From Catenovulum maritimum (GTDB lineage: Bacteria > Pseudomonadota > Gammaproteobacteria > Enterobacterales > Alteromonadaceae), in NCBI RefSeq assembly GCF_001050375.1, contig NZ_KQ130482.1:326954-390953 (forward strand): 64,000 nt of DNA. The letters are read 5' to 3'. Positions 25,892 to 34,700 of the stretch are shown piece after piece. Under the pieces are notes generated by a model. It searched no databases, had not been told where the DNA came from, and saw nothing but the letters and a program-made list of their open reading frames with translations. Every line of letters begins with the position of its first letter. The first letter of the stretch is position 1. The position numbers and the translations under genes were made by a program.

Positions 25892-25960
25892 TTAACTATC
25901 CTTGTTAATTAGGGCTGAATAGGCGGCATTTAAAGTTAGTTTAAATGCCGTTATTTCGTT

Positions 25961-28795
25961 TTAATTATGTTGAATCATTTTCCAATCGTTATTTTCAAAT
26001 TTAACTTCGGTAAACGGCCAGTAGTGATTGTCGAGTTTTAGTGTTTGCACTGCAATGTTATTGCTAAAGTCGATAGTTTTGATTAATACTGAATCTTGAT
26101 GCTGCTTGTGTTTCACTGCTTGAATAAAATCTTCTGTATTATCAATGGTTTTACCATCAATTTCTATAATTCGTCTCATCGCATAAATGCTGTAGCGGGT
26201 GGCAGGTGAACCATAGTTGTAACTGGCTATGTACAAGCCTTTAGTACCAACATGCGCTTGAAGTTGCGCGGCTCTGTGTGGCGTATGTAAATACATGCCG
26301 GACCAATATAAAACCTGTTCAATATCGACACCATTAAGGGCTGTGGTTTTGATCTGCTTAGTGTCGACTTTGCCGGCTCTAAAATAAGTCACCTCTACTT
26401 CCTGTTTTTGAGTTAGTTTTTCAACTTGTCTGAAGCTGGAAACGGGGTTGCCATCAATCGCGAGTAAAATATCGCCACGTTTTAATAACTCGCTGCTAGG
26501 TGTGTCTGCTGCAATGTTATAGATAGCTAGCAGCTTTTGCGATTCTGGATTACTCGCTAAAATTTTACTCAGCCAATCTTTTGGTAAACCACGCTTAACT
26601 GCATATATAGGTGGGATTTGATTTAGGCTTAGTTCCAGTGAATAAACGGGTTTGCTATGTTGAGCTAAGTCGATTATTTCATGGATGAATTCTGCCAAAA
26701 TACCGGCTGAAAGCTCTACAAGATCTGAGCCGTTTTGACCGCTTTCTTCAAAAGTAGACCAAAGCGCAGCGACTTCGCCTTGTTGATTTAATAAAACGCC
26801 GTCTATCACATTGTTTGGGTTAACTAGGTGAACTACCTCTAAGTTTTGTTGAATATGTTGAGGGACTCTAAATTCGCGTAAAAGCATTTGTTGAACCAGA
26901 TCCACTTGAGTACTGCGGTACTCTAATTCGCCATCATAATTTAAACCAACTTGAATAACAGGATCGTCACGTTTTAGAGTCTTTTTACTGATTTTTGCTG
27001 GGGTTATACGTGCATTTTCGATTTGTTCTGGCTGATAAGAAATAAGCGCTAGGTTATGAATTGGGTGTAAATATTCAATCTTAGCGTCTAGTTCTACTTG
27101 GTTATTAAAAATGATTTTTGCATCGCCTAAGTGGCTAAATACTACAGATTTATCCACTATCACCCAGCCTTTTTTCGCATCGACCACTAAACCTGTTCCA
27201 TATCTTCCGACATTATTGCGGCGTCCTTGAATTGAGTATGGGCTAGAGAATTTAACTTGCACTAAGGATGACTGAATTTGGGTCAGTAAATCTGTGTTCT
27301 GTTGCGCTTTTGAATTTGTAACTAGCTTCTCTTTAATGCTTTTTTTGCTATTGGTTACTGCGGTTAAATTAGCACACGGCCAATAACCTAGCTCGATATT
27401 TTGTTTGCAATAGCTATATTCAAACCAGTTCCGATTAATTTCGACCAGAGCATAATTAGAAACGGTTGGGTTTTGTAAACTGGTGTAGCGTAAGTGGACT
27501 TTTTCGCCATCTGCTATTTTGTTTATTTCCGTTTTAAATTGTTCTAGGTTATTGATTTTTATGTCGTTAAGCTCGGTGATTAAACTATAGCTAGGTATGC
27601 CTGCTTGTTTAAAATCGCCGGCATTTTGGGCTAAATAAACCCCAGCGACAGGTAAATTAAAGTGTCTTGCTTGTTGATATGATAAGTCGTGAAAAATGTT
27701 ATTCGACATCTTTAAATAAGATTTAGGTAACAGCTGCTCAAGATCGTCTACTTTAACATCGACTGTTACTAACTCGCTTTGTCTTTGCACTGTCATGCTG
27801 ATCGATTGGCCAATATTATCGTTGAAGAAAGATTCAAGTTGGATAAAGTTGAGAATGGCTTGGTCGTTTATTTTTAATAAAATATCGCCAACCGCTAAAT
27901 TGTTTGCCGCTGAGCTGGCTGGAATTATTGATTTTATCACCAGTAGGCCTTTAGCTGCTGTATCTATTTGTCGGTACTGGGTTTCTTGCTCACTGGATAA
28001 GCCTAGTCGTTTTAACTCGCTAAACGCAGACAATTCAAAGGTGGTTTGAATTGTCCCTCGGCTGATAGCTTGGCCTTGTTGTAATTTTTCTAGTGCTCTT
28101 TGCACTTGGTATAAAGGTAAATAAAAGGCATTGGCTGATTTAGATTGGCTACCAGCATTTAAAGCAACTGCTTCGCCTTTTATATTAATCACAGGTGAAC
28201 CTGACGACCCACCGGTTGAAGCGGTTGCCGCTTGAATGTAAAAGGTATTAAAGTCGTTATATCTGCCTAGGCCATAATTGGGGGCGTCTCTGTCTAATCT
28301 TGAGATAGTACCATCCAAAATGGCTACTTTTTGCCCTGCGTCGTTGCCTATAATTCTGATTTCTTGGCCGACATGAGCGCTGTTAGGGTTTAAGCTAAAT
28401 TCATGTGGTTGAATATGTTTAAGTTGTTCAGGTTTGTATTGGTAAAAGCCAAAATCATGCACAGGATCTATATAAACAGGGGTTAATTCAACTTCTTCAT
28501 TATTGATAAAAATAGCCTTAGCTGTCACTGGACCTGGCGTAACCACATGGCGGTTAGTCAATATAAGACCTTTAGCCTTATCAACCACAAAACCCGTTGC
28601 TGTGCTGCTACTATTCCATTTTCCATCAAAGCTAACGGGCACATCCATTTGTATCGAGACAACGCCATTGGATACTCTTTTTACAGTTTTATTCCAATTA
28701 TTAGGAGATGTTTGATTTGATGTTGAGACACAGGCTGTTGTAATGAGCGCGGTAAATAAGACTAAGCTAGTTTTAAAAGTGCGAAATTGAATCAT
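25961..28795 (-). CDS. Double HtrA-like lipoprotein; second protease unit degenerate
   Basis: A 944-residue probable lipoprotein (cysteine 22 in ALITTAC) built as protease-PDZ repeated twice. The first trypsin-like unit keeps a full triad: H83 (TNRHVV), D114 (PVHDFGFYQY) and S198 (GGSSGSP). In the second unit (about 520-710) the matching positions are changed (VDKSVV for NRHVV, PIHNLALISY for PVHDFGFYQY) and no GxSG remains, so it should be inactive. PDZ-like regions follow each unit (GDILLKINDQAI; GDILLAIDGNPV). This layout parallels the yeast Nma111 protein. Periplasmic quality control is the inferred role; it lies just upstream of the di-heme cytochrome on the same strand. Confidence 0.8.
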   Translation of the reverse strand: MIQFRTFKTSLVLFTALITTACVSTSNQTSPNNWNKTVKRVSNGVVSIQMDVPVSFDGKWNSSSTATGFVVDKAKGLILTNRHVVTPGPVTAKAIFINNEEVELTPVYIDPVHDFGFYQYKPEQLKHIQPHEFSLNPNSAHVGQEIRIIGNDAGQKVAILDGTISRLDRDAPNYGLGRYNDFNTFYIQAATASTGGSSGSPVINIKGEAVALNAGSQSKSANAFYLPLYQVQRALEKLQQGQAISRGTIQTTFELSAFSELKRLGLSSEQETQYRQIDTAAKGLLVIKSIIPASSAANNLAVGDILLKINDQAILNFIQLESFFNDNIGQSISMTVQRQSELVTVDVKVDDLEQLLPKSYLKMSNNIFHDLSYQQARHFNLPVAGVYLAQNAGDFKQAGIPSYSLITELNDIKINNLEQFKTEINKIADGEKVHLRYTSLQNPTVSNYALVEINRNWFEYSYCKQNIELGYWPCANLTAVTNSKKSIKEKLVTNSKAQQNTDLLTQIQSSLVQVKFSSPYSIQGRRNNVGRYGTGLVVDAKKGWVIVDKSVVFSHLGDAKIIFNNQVELDAKIEYLHPIHNLALISYQPEQIENARITPAKISKKTLKRDDPVIQVGLNYDGELEYRSTQVDLVQQMLLREFRVPQHIQQNLEVVHLVNPNNVIDGVLLNQQGEVAALWSTFEESGQNGSDLVELSAGILAEFIHEIIDLAQHSKPVYSLELSLNQIPPIYAVKRGLPKDWLSKILASNPESQKLLAIYNIAADTPSSELLKRGDILLAIDGNPVSSFRQVEKLTQKQEVEVTYFRAGKVDTKQIKTTALNGVDIEQVLYWSGMYLHTPHRAAQLQAHVGTKGLYIASYNYGSPATRYSIYAMRRIIEIDGKTIDNTEDFIQAVKHKQHQDSVLIKTIDFSNNIAVQTLKLDNHYWPFTEVKFENNDWKMIQHN

Positions 28796-28903
28796 TCATT
28801 TATTCCATTTTATTATTTATTTGGCGTGTCAGTTAAAGATTGTTTAAATCTTCAACTGAGGCTAAGCCATAACGTTTATTGTCCGTTTATAGGGTTAAAT
28901 AGT

Positions 28904-29416
28904 TTAATATTTCCGTAAAGTTAGTGTATTCCCTCTTTGGCTAAACTCAATTCTTTTTAGTGCGCTCATACCTAGCAATATGGTGTTTTCCATATAAGGG
29001 TTGATGCTGGCAGAGACGTTTCTGAGTTTGATATCGCCAATTTCGAGTAAATCGATTCGGGTTTGATACACTTCAATATTACCGTTTGCAGTTGATGCTA
29101 TATGTTTAGGTCCATATGGCAGACCAATTTCTTGCGCGATAGTTTCAGGAATAGATACGCTAGTTGCACCAGTATCGAGTAAAAACTTAACTTGTTTTTG
29201 GTTGATATAGCCGTTGGTTACATAATGGCCGCTGGCGTTACGCTTTAACTTTACTTCGATTGCGCCTTGATAAAATTCGCTATCAGGGTTTTGGTTCGGG
29301 TTTTCTTTCCTGTTAAGATAGCCTTGAAAAAAATAAGTAAGTAAACCGACAGCAAGAATCCATGCGACATAACTCATTGCGCGTCCAGTTTTTTGGTTCA
29401 AATCAGGCTCATTCAT
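28904..29416 (-). CDS. Membrane-anchored retropepsin-like aspartic protease
   Basis: A 170-residue protein with one N-terminal transmembrane segment (about 14-29) and a single retroviral-protease-like domain: VKFLLDTGATSVSIP holds the DTGA catalytic aspartate, and NTILLGMSALKRIEF the conserved second hydrophobic loop (LLGM). It matches the clan AA bacterial family (TIGR02281-like), active as a dimer. The annotated ATG (29414-29416) shares two bases with the ampD start codon on the other strand; a later start at MSYVAW (residue 14) would relieve that. Confidence 0.8.
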   Translation of the reverse strand: MNEPDLNQKTGRAMSYVAWILAVGLLTYFFQGYLNRKENPNQNPDSEFYQGAIEVKLKRNASGHYVTNGYINQKQVKFLLDTGATSVSIPETIAQEIGLPYGPKHIASTANGNIEVYQTRIDLLEIGDIKLRNVSASINPYMENTILLGMSALKRIEFSQRGNTLTLRKY

Positions 29417-29978
29417 GGCTAAGTATCTAAATTCATTAATTAATCATCAGCATATTTATCAAAATGCCGTTTATCGTCATTCTCCTCATTTTAACCAAAG
29501 ACCAGAGAAAATAGCGATAAGTTTATTGGTTATCCATTGTATTTCTTTGCCTGAAGGTCAATTCGGTTTAAATCACATAGACGATTTATTTTTAGGCTGC
29601 ATTAATTGCAATGCTCATCCCGACTTTAAAGATTTAGCTGGTTTGGAAGTTTCTGCGCATATACTGATTAGGCGTGACGGCCAAGTCATTCAATATGTGC
29701 CTTTTGATAAAAGGGCATGGCATGCTGGGGTATCTGAATTTAATGGTGTGCCAAACTGTAATGATTTTTCAATTGGTATAGAGTTAGAAGGGTGTGACAA
29801 TTTAGCTTACGAAGATATACAATATAAAACGTTGGCAGAGCTAACCAAAGAAATTCAAATAAGGTATCCTGACATTACACAACAAAGAATTGTGGGTCAT
29901 AGTGATATTGCCCCAGGGCGAAAAACGGATCCAGGCAAGGCTTTTGACTGGGAACACTATTTTTCCCTGATAGATTAA
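29415..29978 (+). CDS. ampD: 1,6-anhydro-N-acetylmuramoyl-L-alanine amidase
   Basis: A 187-residue cytosolic zinc amidase that removes the peptide from anhydro-muropeptides during cell-wall recycling and thereby controls AmpR/AmpC-type induction. Amidase_2 features: LLVIHCISLPEGQFG (zinc histidine), RDGQVIQYVPFDKRAWHAG, SIGIELEG, and IVGHSDIAPGRKTDPG (second histidine and zinc aspartate). Length matches E. coli AmpD. The start codon overlaps that of the divergent protease gene by two bases, so one or both starts may lie further in, or the transcripts have almost no leader. Confidence 0.93.
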   Translation: MAKYLNSLINHQHIYQNAVYRHSPHFNQRPEKIAISLLVIHCISLPEGQFGLNHIDDLFLGCINCNAHPDFKDLAGLEVSAHILIRRDGQVIQYVPFDKRAWHAGVSEFNGVPNCNDFSIGIELEGCDNLAYEDIQYKTLAELTKEIQIRYPDITQQRIVGHSDIAPGRKTDPGKAFDWEHYFSLID

Positions 29979-30028
29979 CAAGCAGTTAACTTTAAAATTA
30001 AGGGTACAGCCCTAGAAAAGGAATGATT

Positions 30029-31030
30029 ATGACACTTATTAGTATCATATTAGTGGTATTGATTGAGCGAACTTTTAGCCTAAACCAATACTTCCATTAC
30101 AAGTTTTACTTCGCCCATTATCAGAAATTATTCCAGCAAAAGATCGGTTTTAATAAAAACTGGCAAGCAGAGCAGTACTTGTTGGTTTGGGTTGCGATAC
30201 CTGTATTACTGGTTGTGCTGGTGGCTATGATGCTTTCTGGTAGTACGCTAGGTTGGTTATTTAATATTGCTATTTTGTATTTGTGCTTTGGCTGCCCTGC
30301 ACATCGTCAGGCTTACAAGCAATATTTAGCTGCGGCGAGTCGCGATGATAAACAAGCTTGTCTCAAGTATGCAGAGCAACTCAGCCAAGGGTTTTCGAGC
30401 AAAGACGATGATCAAATTCAACCAAAAGCTGATCTCAGTGACGAAGTAGAAGAGGTTAAGCAAGAAACGCCTTCAATTGTTGAAGCCTCTGTTATTGCCG
30501 CTGAGCAGAAAGATATAGAGACTGTCGCTGTTGAACCAAATGAAGATGCATCCGAAGCAAAAGCGAGTGAATGCGAAACCTTAGGTCAAACTTTAGTTTG
30601 GTTGAACTTTAGCCATTATTTTGCCGTGATTTTTTGGTTTATTCTACTCGGCGCGCCTGGGGCTGTGTTATATGTGTTTACCCGAGCAATGTCCAAGTTA
30701 GATTCGCAAGAAGCTAGATTAACCGATATACAAAATGTGGCTAAGCGTTTACACCATATTTTAAATTGGTTACCTGCGCGTATAACTGGCTTTGCGATTT
30801 TGTTTGTCGGCCATTTTTCGCGCGCGCTACCTATTTGGTTAGCAGGCTTGGTTAAGCCTTGTGCAGATGCGCGTGAGTATTTAACGAGTATCGCTGTTGC
30901 CGCTGAAACGGTTGATTGTCCAGAGTGCGATTATATGACAGAGCCGTTTACTATGTTGAAACTAGCCAAACGTGCATTTTTATTTATATTAAGCGTTATT
31001 GCGATATTAAGTATTGCAGGTTGGATTTAG
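30029..31030 (+). CDS. ampE: AmpE-like inner-membrane protein
   Basis: A membrane protein of 333 residues (start placed at 30029, 7 bases after AAAAGG; an ATG two codons earlier is too close to that site). Hydrophobic segments are at the N terminus, at 50-85, near 200 and at the C terminus, with an acidic middle insert (EVEEVKQETPS). Family marks are LIERTFSLNQYFHYKFYFAH, FWFILLGAPGAVLYVFTRAM, and LNWLPARITGFAILFVGHFS. It follows ampD in the usual ampDE order; AmpE's exact role in beta-lactamase signalling is not settled. Confidence 0.9.
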   Translation: MTLISIILVVLIERTFSLNQYFHYKFYFAHYQKLFQQKIGFNKNWQAEQYLLVWVAIPVLLVVLVAMMLSGSTLGWLFNIAILYLCFGCPAHRQAYKQYLAAASRDDKQACLKYAEQLSQGFSSKDDDQIQPKADLSDEVEEVKQETPSIVEASVIAAEQKDIETVAVEPNEDASEAKASECETLGQTLVWLNFSHYFAVIFWFILLGAPGAVLYVFTRAMSKLDSQEARLTDIQNVAKRLHHILNWLPARITGFAILFVGHFSRALPIWLAGLVKPCADAREYLTSIAVAAETVDCPECDYMTEPFTMLKLAKRAFLFILSVIAILSIAGWI

Positions 31031-31164
31031 TCAATTCTATTAGTTTATATGTGTGAGCTTATATGTATTGCTCTATGGTATTGTTTATCAGCTCAGATTT
31101 AAACTGACCGTTTATCCAGATTACAATCTGTGACCGCCAGTTTAACTTTTTTAAATTGTTGTAA

Positions 31165-31190
31165 AAACTTGGGTTAGTTAGCCCAAGTTT
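31165..31190 (+). terminator. Terminator after ampE
   Basis: AAACTTGGG / CCCAAGTTT, 9 pairs with an 8-base loop, ending in a TTTTTT run. It lies 135 bases after the ampE stop. From here to 31410 the gap is AT-rich with no gene. Confidence 0.85.
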
Positions 31191-31410
31191 TTTGCTCTTA
31201 TCCGCGTTTCTAGTCAGCTCCTTAAATTATATTGTTTCATAATTATTTACCAAAATTAAACTTGTTTTAATTAATAAGTGGATGTTAAATATTATGATCT
31301 ATCAATAAATCTTTAGCTTGTTTTGTTTTACTAATTTACTACCTAAATCAATAAAATTCATTATTAATCAATGTTTTGAGTTTTATTCCATCTTTTTGAA
31401 CTTCCCTATT

Positions 31411-31468
31411 TGCCACCGGTAGACAAAAAGTTAATCCGTGCTGTTGATTTTATTTGCTACCGGTGGCA
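31411..31468 (+). promoter_or_regulatory. Paired ACCGGT-centred operators upstream of the TonB receptor
   Basis: Two near-palindromic boxes, TGCCACCGGTAGAC (31411-31424) and TGCTACCGGTGGCA (31455-31468), are nearly reverse complements of each other and 44 bases apart. An ACCGGT core with TGNYA arms is the usual shape of LacI/GalR-family sites for sugar-acid regulators. No LacI gene is in the window, so the regulator must be elsewhere. They probably make pectin genes respond to a breakdown product. Confidence 0.65.
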
Positions 31469-31550
31469 GAATGAGTTTGAATATTTTTATTAACAAGTTT
31501 TTAAACTAAGGTTAATTCAAACGTAATTAATGCCCCGGGAGGCTCTAGGC

Positions 31551-34500
31551 ATGAAGAACTGGCAATTGAAATCTTTAGCTGTCGCAATTGGCGTCGCGCT
31601 AGCTTCACCCATATACGCAGCTGAAGCTGATGAAGAGGTTGTGGAAGTAGAGGCTTCTAAACGATCGAATGCTGAAACAGATGACCCAATGGAAGTTATT
31701 TCAGTAACAGGTGTGCAATATAGCGATCAAAAAGCACGTTTAATCGAACGTGATAAAAAACAATTTAGCTCTGTTGTATCCACCGATGATATAGGTAATT
31801 TTGTCGACCAAAATGTGGCCGAATCTTTAAGACGTTTACCTGGAGTTACATTACAACGCCAAGAAGGTGAAGGTAAGTTTATTTCGGTTCGTGGCTTAGG
31901 ACCTCAGTTTGTCTCGGTAAATATGAATGGCGCCCAAATGGCTGGTGGTGGCGACGAGCGTAAAGTCGGTTTAGATGCACTTGCTGGCGATGCGTTAGGC
32001 TCAATTGAGGTGGTTAAAACCTTAACGCCCGATATGAACTTAAATTCAATAGGTGGTGCAGTTAATGTAAAAGCGATTTCAGCTTATGAGCGTGGCAAAA
32101 ATACGCTTAAGTTGAAAGCTCAAGCTGCATATTCTGATTTACGAGAGGAGGTATCACCTAAATTTAGCCTGGATGGCACTCAGTTTTTGTTTGATAAAAA
32201 AGTGGGTTTAGGTTTTGTTGTTTCATCTGAAAAGCGTAGCTCGGTTGTCAACGAAAACCGTCATCACAGTACAAATGAAATGGAAAGCGTTAGGCAAAAT
32301 TTCACTCAAATTAATACAGATACAGATGAAGGAAAAGCGCTACATCAAGCGACTGTTGCTGCTAATCCTGAAATTATTATTCCGCAAGAATTTGAAATTA
32401 GACAAGAGTTAGCAGACAGAGAAAGAAACACGGCGGCTTTAAATATTGAATTTAAGCCGAATGAAACGTCTAGCTTTTTTGTAACTGGTAACTATGTGTC
32501 TTACACGGATGAAGATGTCGCTCGCCGTGAATTTTATCGTTTTGGTTCTGGTACAGGCGACACTGAAGTGCTTTATGTTAATGATGAAACTAAAGAGTTC
32601 ATCTTGTCGGATACCGATATGCAGCACCAGTATTTTATCCAGACGGCTAAAAATGAAACCACAACTTTCAATTTTGGTGGCGAGCATTTAGTTGGTGATG
32701 CGTGGACGATTGATTATGATTACACAAGCTCTAAATCAGTTGAAGACGGCTCTGGTGACAGACGTGTTCAATTTCGTGAACGTGACTTAATCACTTATGG
32801 TCAGGCGCATGCTAATCGTATCGACGTGAAAATCTTATCTGAGTCCGATTTGGGTCAATACAGAACGGATTTAACAGATTTAACCGTTTATGATGATGAT
32901 CCAGATACAGAACAACTGCCAACTTACGGTATACCTGCGAATCAAGGTGGCGGCAATATCAATGATCCAAGTCAGCTCGTTTTCGATAATTTATTTTTAG
33001 AAGATAGTAAACGTACCGACAAAATCGATACTTTTAATTTTAATGTTAAGTATGATTTTTTAGACTCAGATTGGCTTTATTACATCAAAGCGGGAATTTC
33101 AACGAGTTCTCGTGAAAATGAAATAGATAAAAATAGATGGAGCTTTATTCCAGATGCAACGGCTTGTAATGGCGATGTGTTGTGTGAGGATGCTGTTGGG
33201 ATTAGCCATGCAGGTGTTGAAGCGTTAGGTTTTGAGTTGGCGATACCTGAAAACAGTGATTTTAACTATCCATTTGTTAGTCAAGCCGCTTTAGAATATT
33301 TAGTGGATCAAGTTGAGCCAACTAAAGATCTATTAACAGAAGGCGACGAAAGTTACGTTAGTCTTGGTAGTGATTACTCTCTGACAGAAGATACAAAAGA
33401 AGCTTATGTTATGGGGGAAGTGGAGCTAGCGGAACGCTTAACCATGATTACGGGTGTACGATATGTTGCAACTGAATACGCCTCTACCGGTTATATGACT
33501 TTACGTAATGACCAATTTATCTTTAATGATAGTGCAGGGTACGGCATTGATATTTTTAAAGCGTTACCTGATGCGTCTATTAAGTACAGTGAGTTTTTCC
33601 CAAGTGTTCATTTAAGATATGAGCCAAGTGATAGTGTACTGATTAGGGGCGCAGTTTGGACTAGTTATACTCGTCCAACTTTTAAACAAAGCCGTGCATT
33701 TGCTCAGTTTGATAGCCGCATTGAGCTTTGCGCACCTAGCCCTAAAAGTGATGGTAGCCAAGACTGCGCAACCGATCCTGAAGATTTTGAAAACTTCTCA
33801 ACGCTCGAACTTGAAAATTATACTCTAGGGGCAAGCAATACTTTAAACATAGGTAACCCCAACTTAATTCCAATGACAGCGGTTAATTATGATGCATCTG
33901 TCAGTTGGTATCATTCAGAAGACTTGTTCGTTGAAGCTGCTATTTTCTATAAAGATATTTCTAATTTTATTGTTGATGTAAGAGGGGCAACTAAGTCTTT
34001 TGATGACTTACCTTTAACTTTACCAATTAATCAAGTTGAAGAATTTATTATTCCTCAAGAGCAAGCATTAACGAATGTTAATTTCACCATAAATGGTGAA
34101 AAAGCAACTGTGTTTGGTATTGAGTTGAGCTACAACCACTTCTTTGAATCGGGTTTCTTTATTCAAAGTAATGCCACAATTCAAACTAGTGAAGCTAACT
34201 TAGATCCTAGTATTCGAAGAGGCTCTGTGGCTTTACCAGATCAAGCGGATAGTACAGCTAATTTAACTTTAGGTTGGGAAAACGACAAACTAAACGTGCG
34301 TGTAATCGCTAATCACAGATCGTCAATTTTAGATGCAATTGGCTCTTGTCCTGCCGCTACAGCAACCCAACTCGCTGATGCAAGCTTTGACCCTGATGCG
34401 ATTGATTTTTGTAAAACCTGGTCAGATCGCTATCAAGGTTCACTTAAAACCATAGATTTTAAAGCAAAATATAACCTTGGCGGTGGCTTATCTGTTTACT

Positions 34501-34637
34501 TAGATGCAATCAATTTAACTGACAACCAAGACTTACGTTACTTTGAAGGTAACTCGGCAAGTGGCGGTAATGTGATGTATCAAAATGAAGAGTATGGCCG
34601 CACGGTACAGCTAGGCGTTAATTACAAATTCTATTAA
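31551..34637 (+). CDS. TonB-dependent outer-membrane receptor, probably for pectin oligosaccharides
   Basis: A 1028-residue receptor. The start is set at 31551, where a GGGAGG site sits 14 bases upstream and a signal peptide follows (MKNWQLKSLAVAIGVALASP); an in-frame ATG at 31530 would put that site inside the gene. A TonB box (MEVISVTG), a plug domain (VAESLRRLPGVTLQRQEGEG, ISVRGLGPQFVSVNMNG, IGGAVNV) and a 22-strand-type barrel ending in an aromatic pair (VNYKFY) are visible. It belongs to the large carbohydrate-importing class common in Alteromonadales. It is 63 bases before the pectinase gene and behind the ACCGGT operators, so pectin fragments are the inferred cargo. Confidence 0.88.
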   Translation: MKNWQLKSLAVAIGVALASPIYAAEADEEVVEVEASKRSNAETDDPMEVISVTGVQYSDQKARLIERDKKQFSSVVSTDDIGNFVDQNVAESLRRLPGVTLQRQEGEGKFISVRGLGPQFVSVNMNGAQMAGGGDERKVGLDALAGDALGSIEVVKTLTPDMNLNSIGGAVNVKAISAYERGKNTLKLKAQAAYSDLREEVSPKFSLDGTQFLFDKKVGLGFVVSSEKRSSVVNENRHHSTNEMESVRQNFTQINTDTDEGKALHQATVAANPEIIIPQEFEIRQELADRERNTAALNIEFKPNETSSFFVTGNYVSYTDEDVARREFYRFGSGTGDTEVLYVNDETKEFILSDTDMQHQYFIQTAKNETTTFNFGGEHLVGDAWTIDYDYTSSKSVEDGSGDRRVQFRERDLITYGQAHANRIDVKILSESDLGQYRTDLTDLTVYDDDPDTEQLPTYGIPANQGGGNINDPSQLVFDNLFLEDSKRTDKIDTFNFNVKYDFLDSDWLYYIKAGISTSSRENEIDKNRWSFIPDATACNGDVLCEDAVGISHAGVEALGFELAIPENSDFNYPFVSQAALEYLVDQVEPTKDLLTEGDESYVSLGSDYSLTEDTKEAYVMGEVELAERLTMITGVRYVATEYASTGYMTLRNDQFIFNDSAGYGIDIFKALPDASIKYSEFFPSVHLRYEPSDSVLIRGAVWTSYTRPTFKQSRAFAQFDSRIELCAPSPKSDGSQDCATDPEDFENFSTLELENYTLGASNTLNIGNPNLIPMTAVNYDASVSWYHSEDLFVEAAIFYKDISNFIVDVRGATKSFDDLPLTLPINQVEEFIIPQEQALTNVNFTINGEKATVFGIELSYNHFFESGFFIQSNATIQTSEANLDPSIRRGSVALPDQADSTANLTLGWENDKLNVRVIANHRSSILDAIGSCPAATATQLADASFDPDAIDFCKTWSDRYQGSLKTIDFKAKYNLGGGLSVYLDAINLTDNQDLRYFEGNSASGGNVMYQNEEYGRTVQLGVNYKFY

Positions 34638-34700
34638 TCACACGTGTTGAAGCAGTTTTTTGCCCTAGTTTTAACTAGGGCTTAGCTAGAGGAAAAAATT

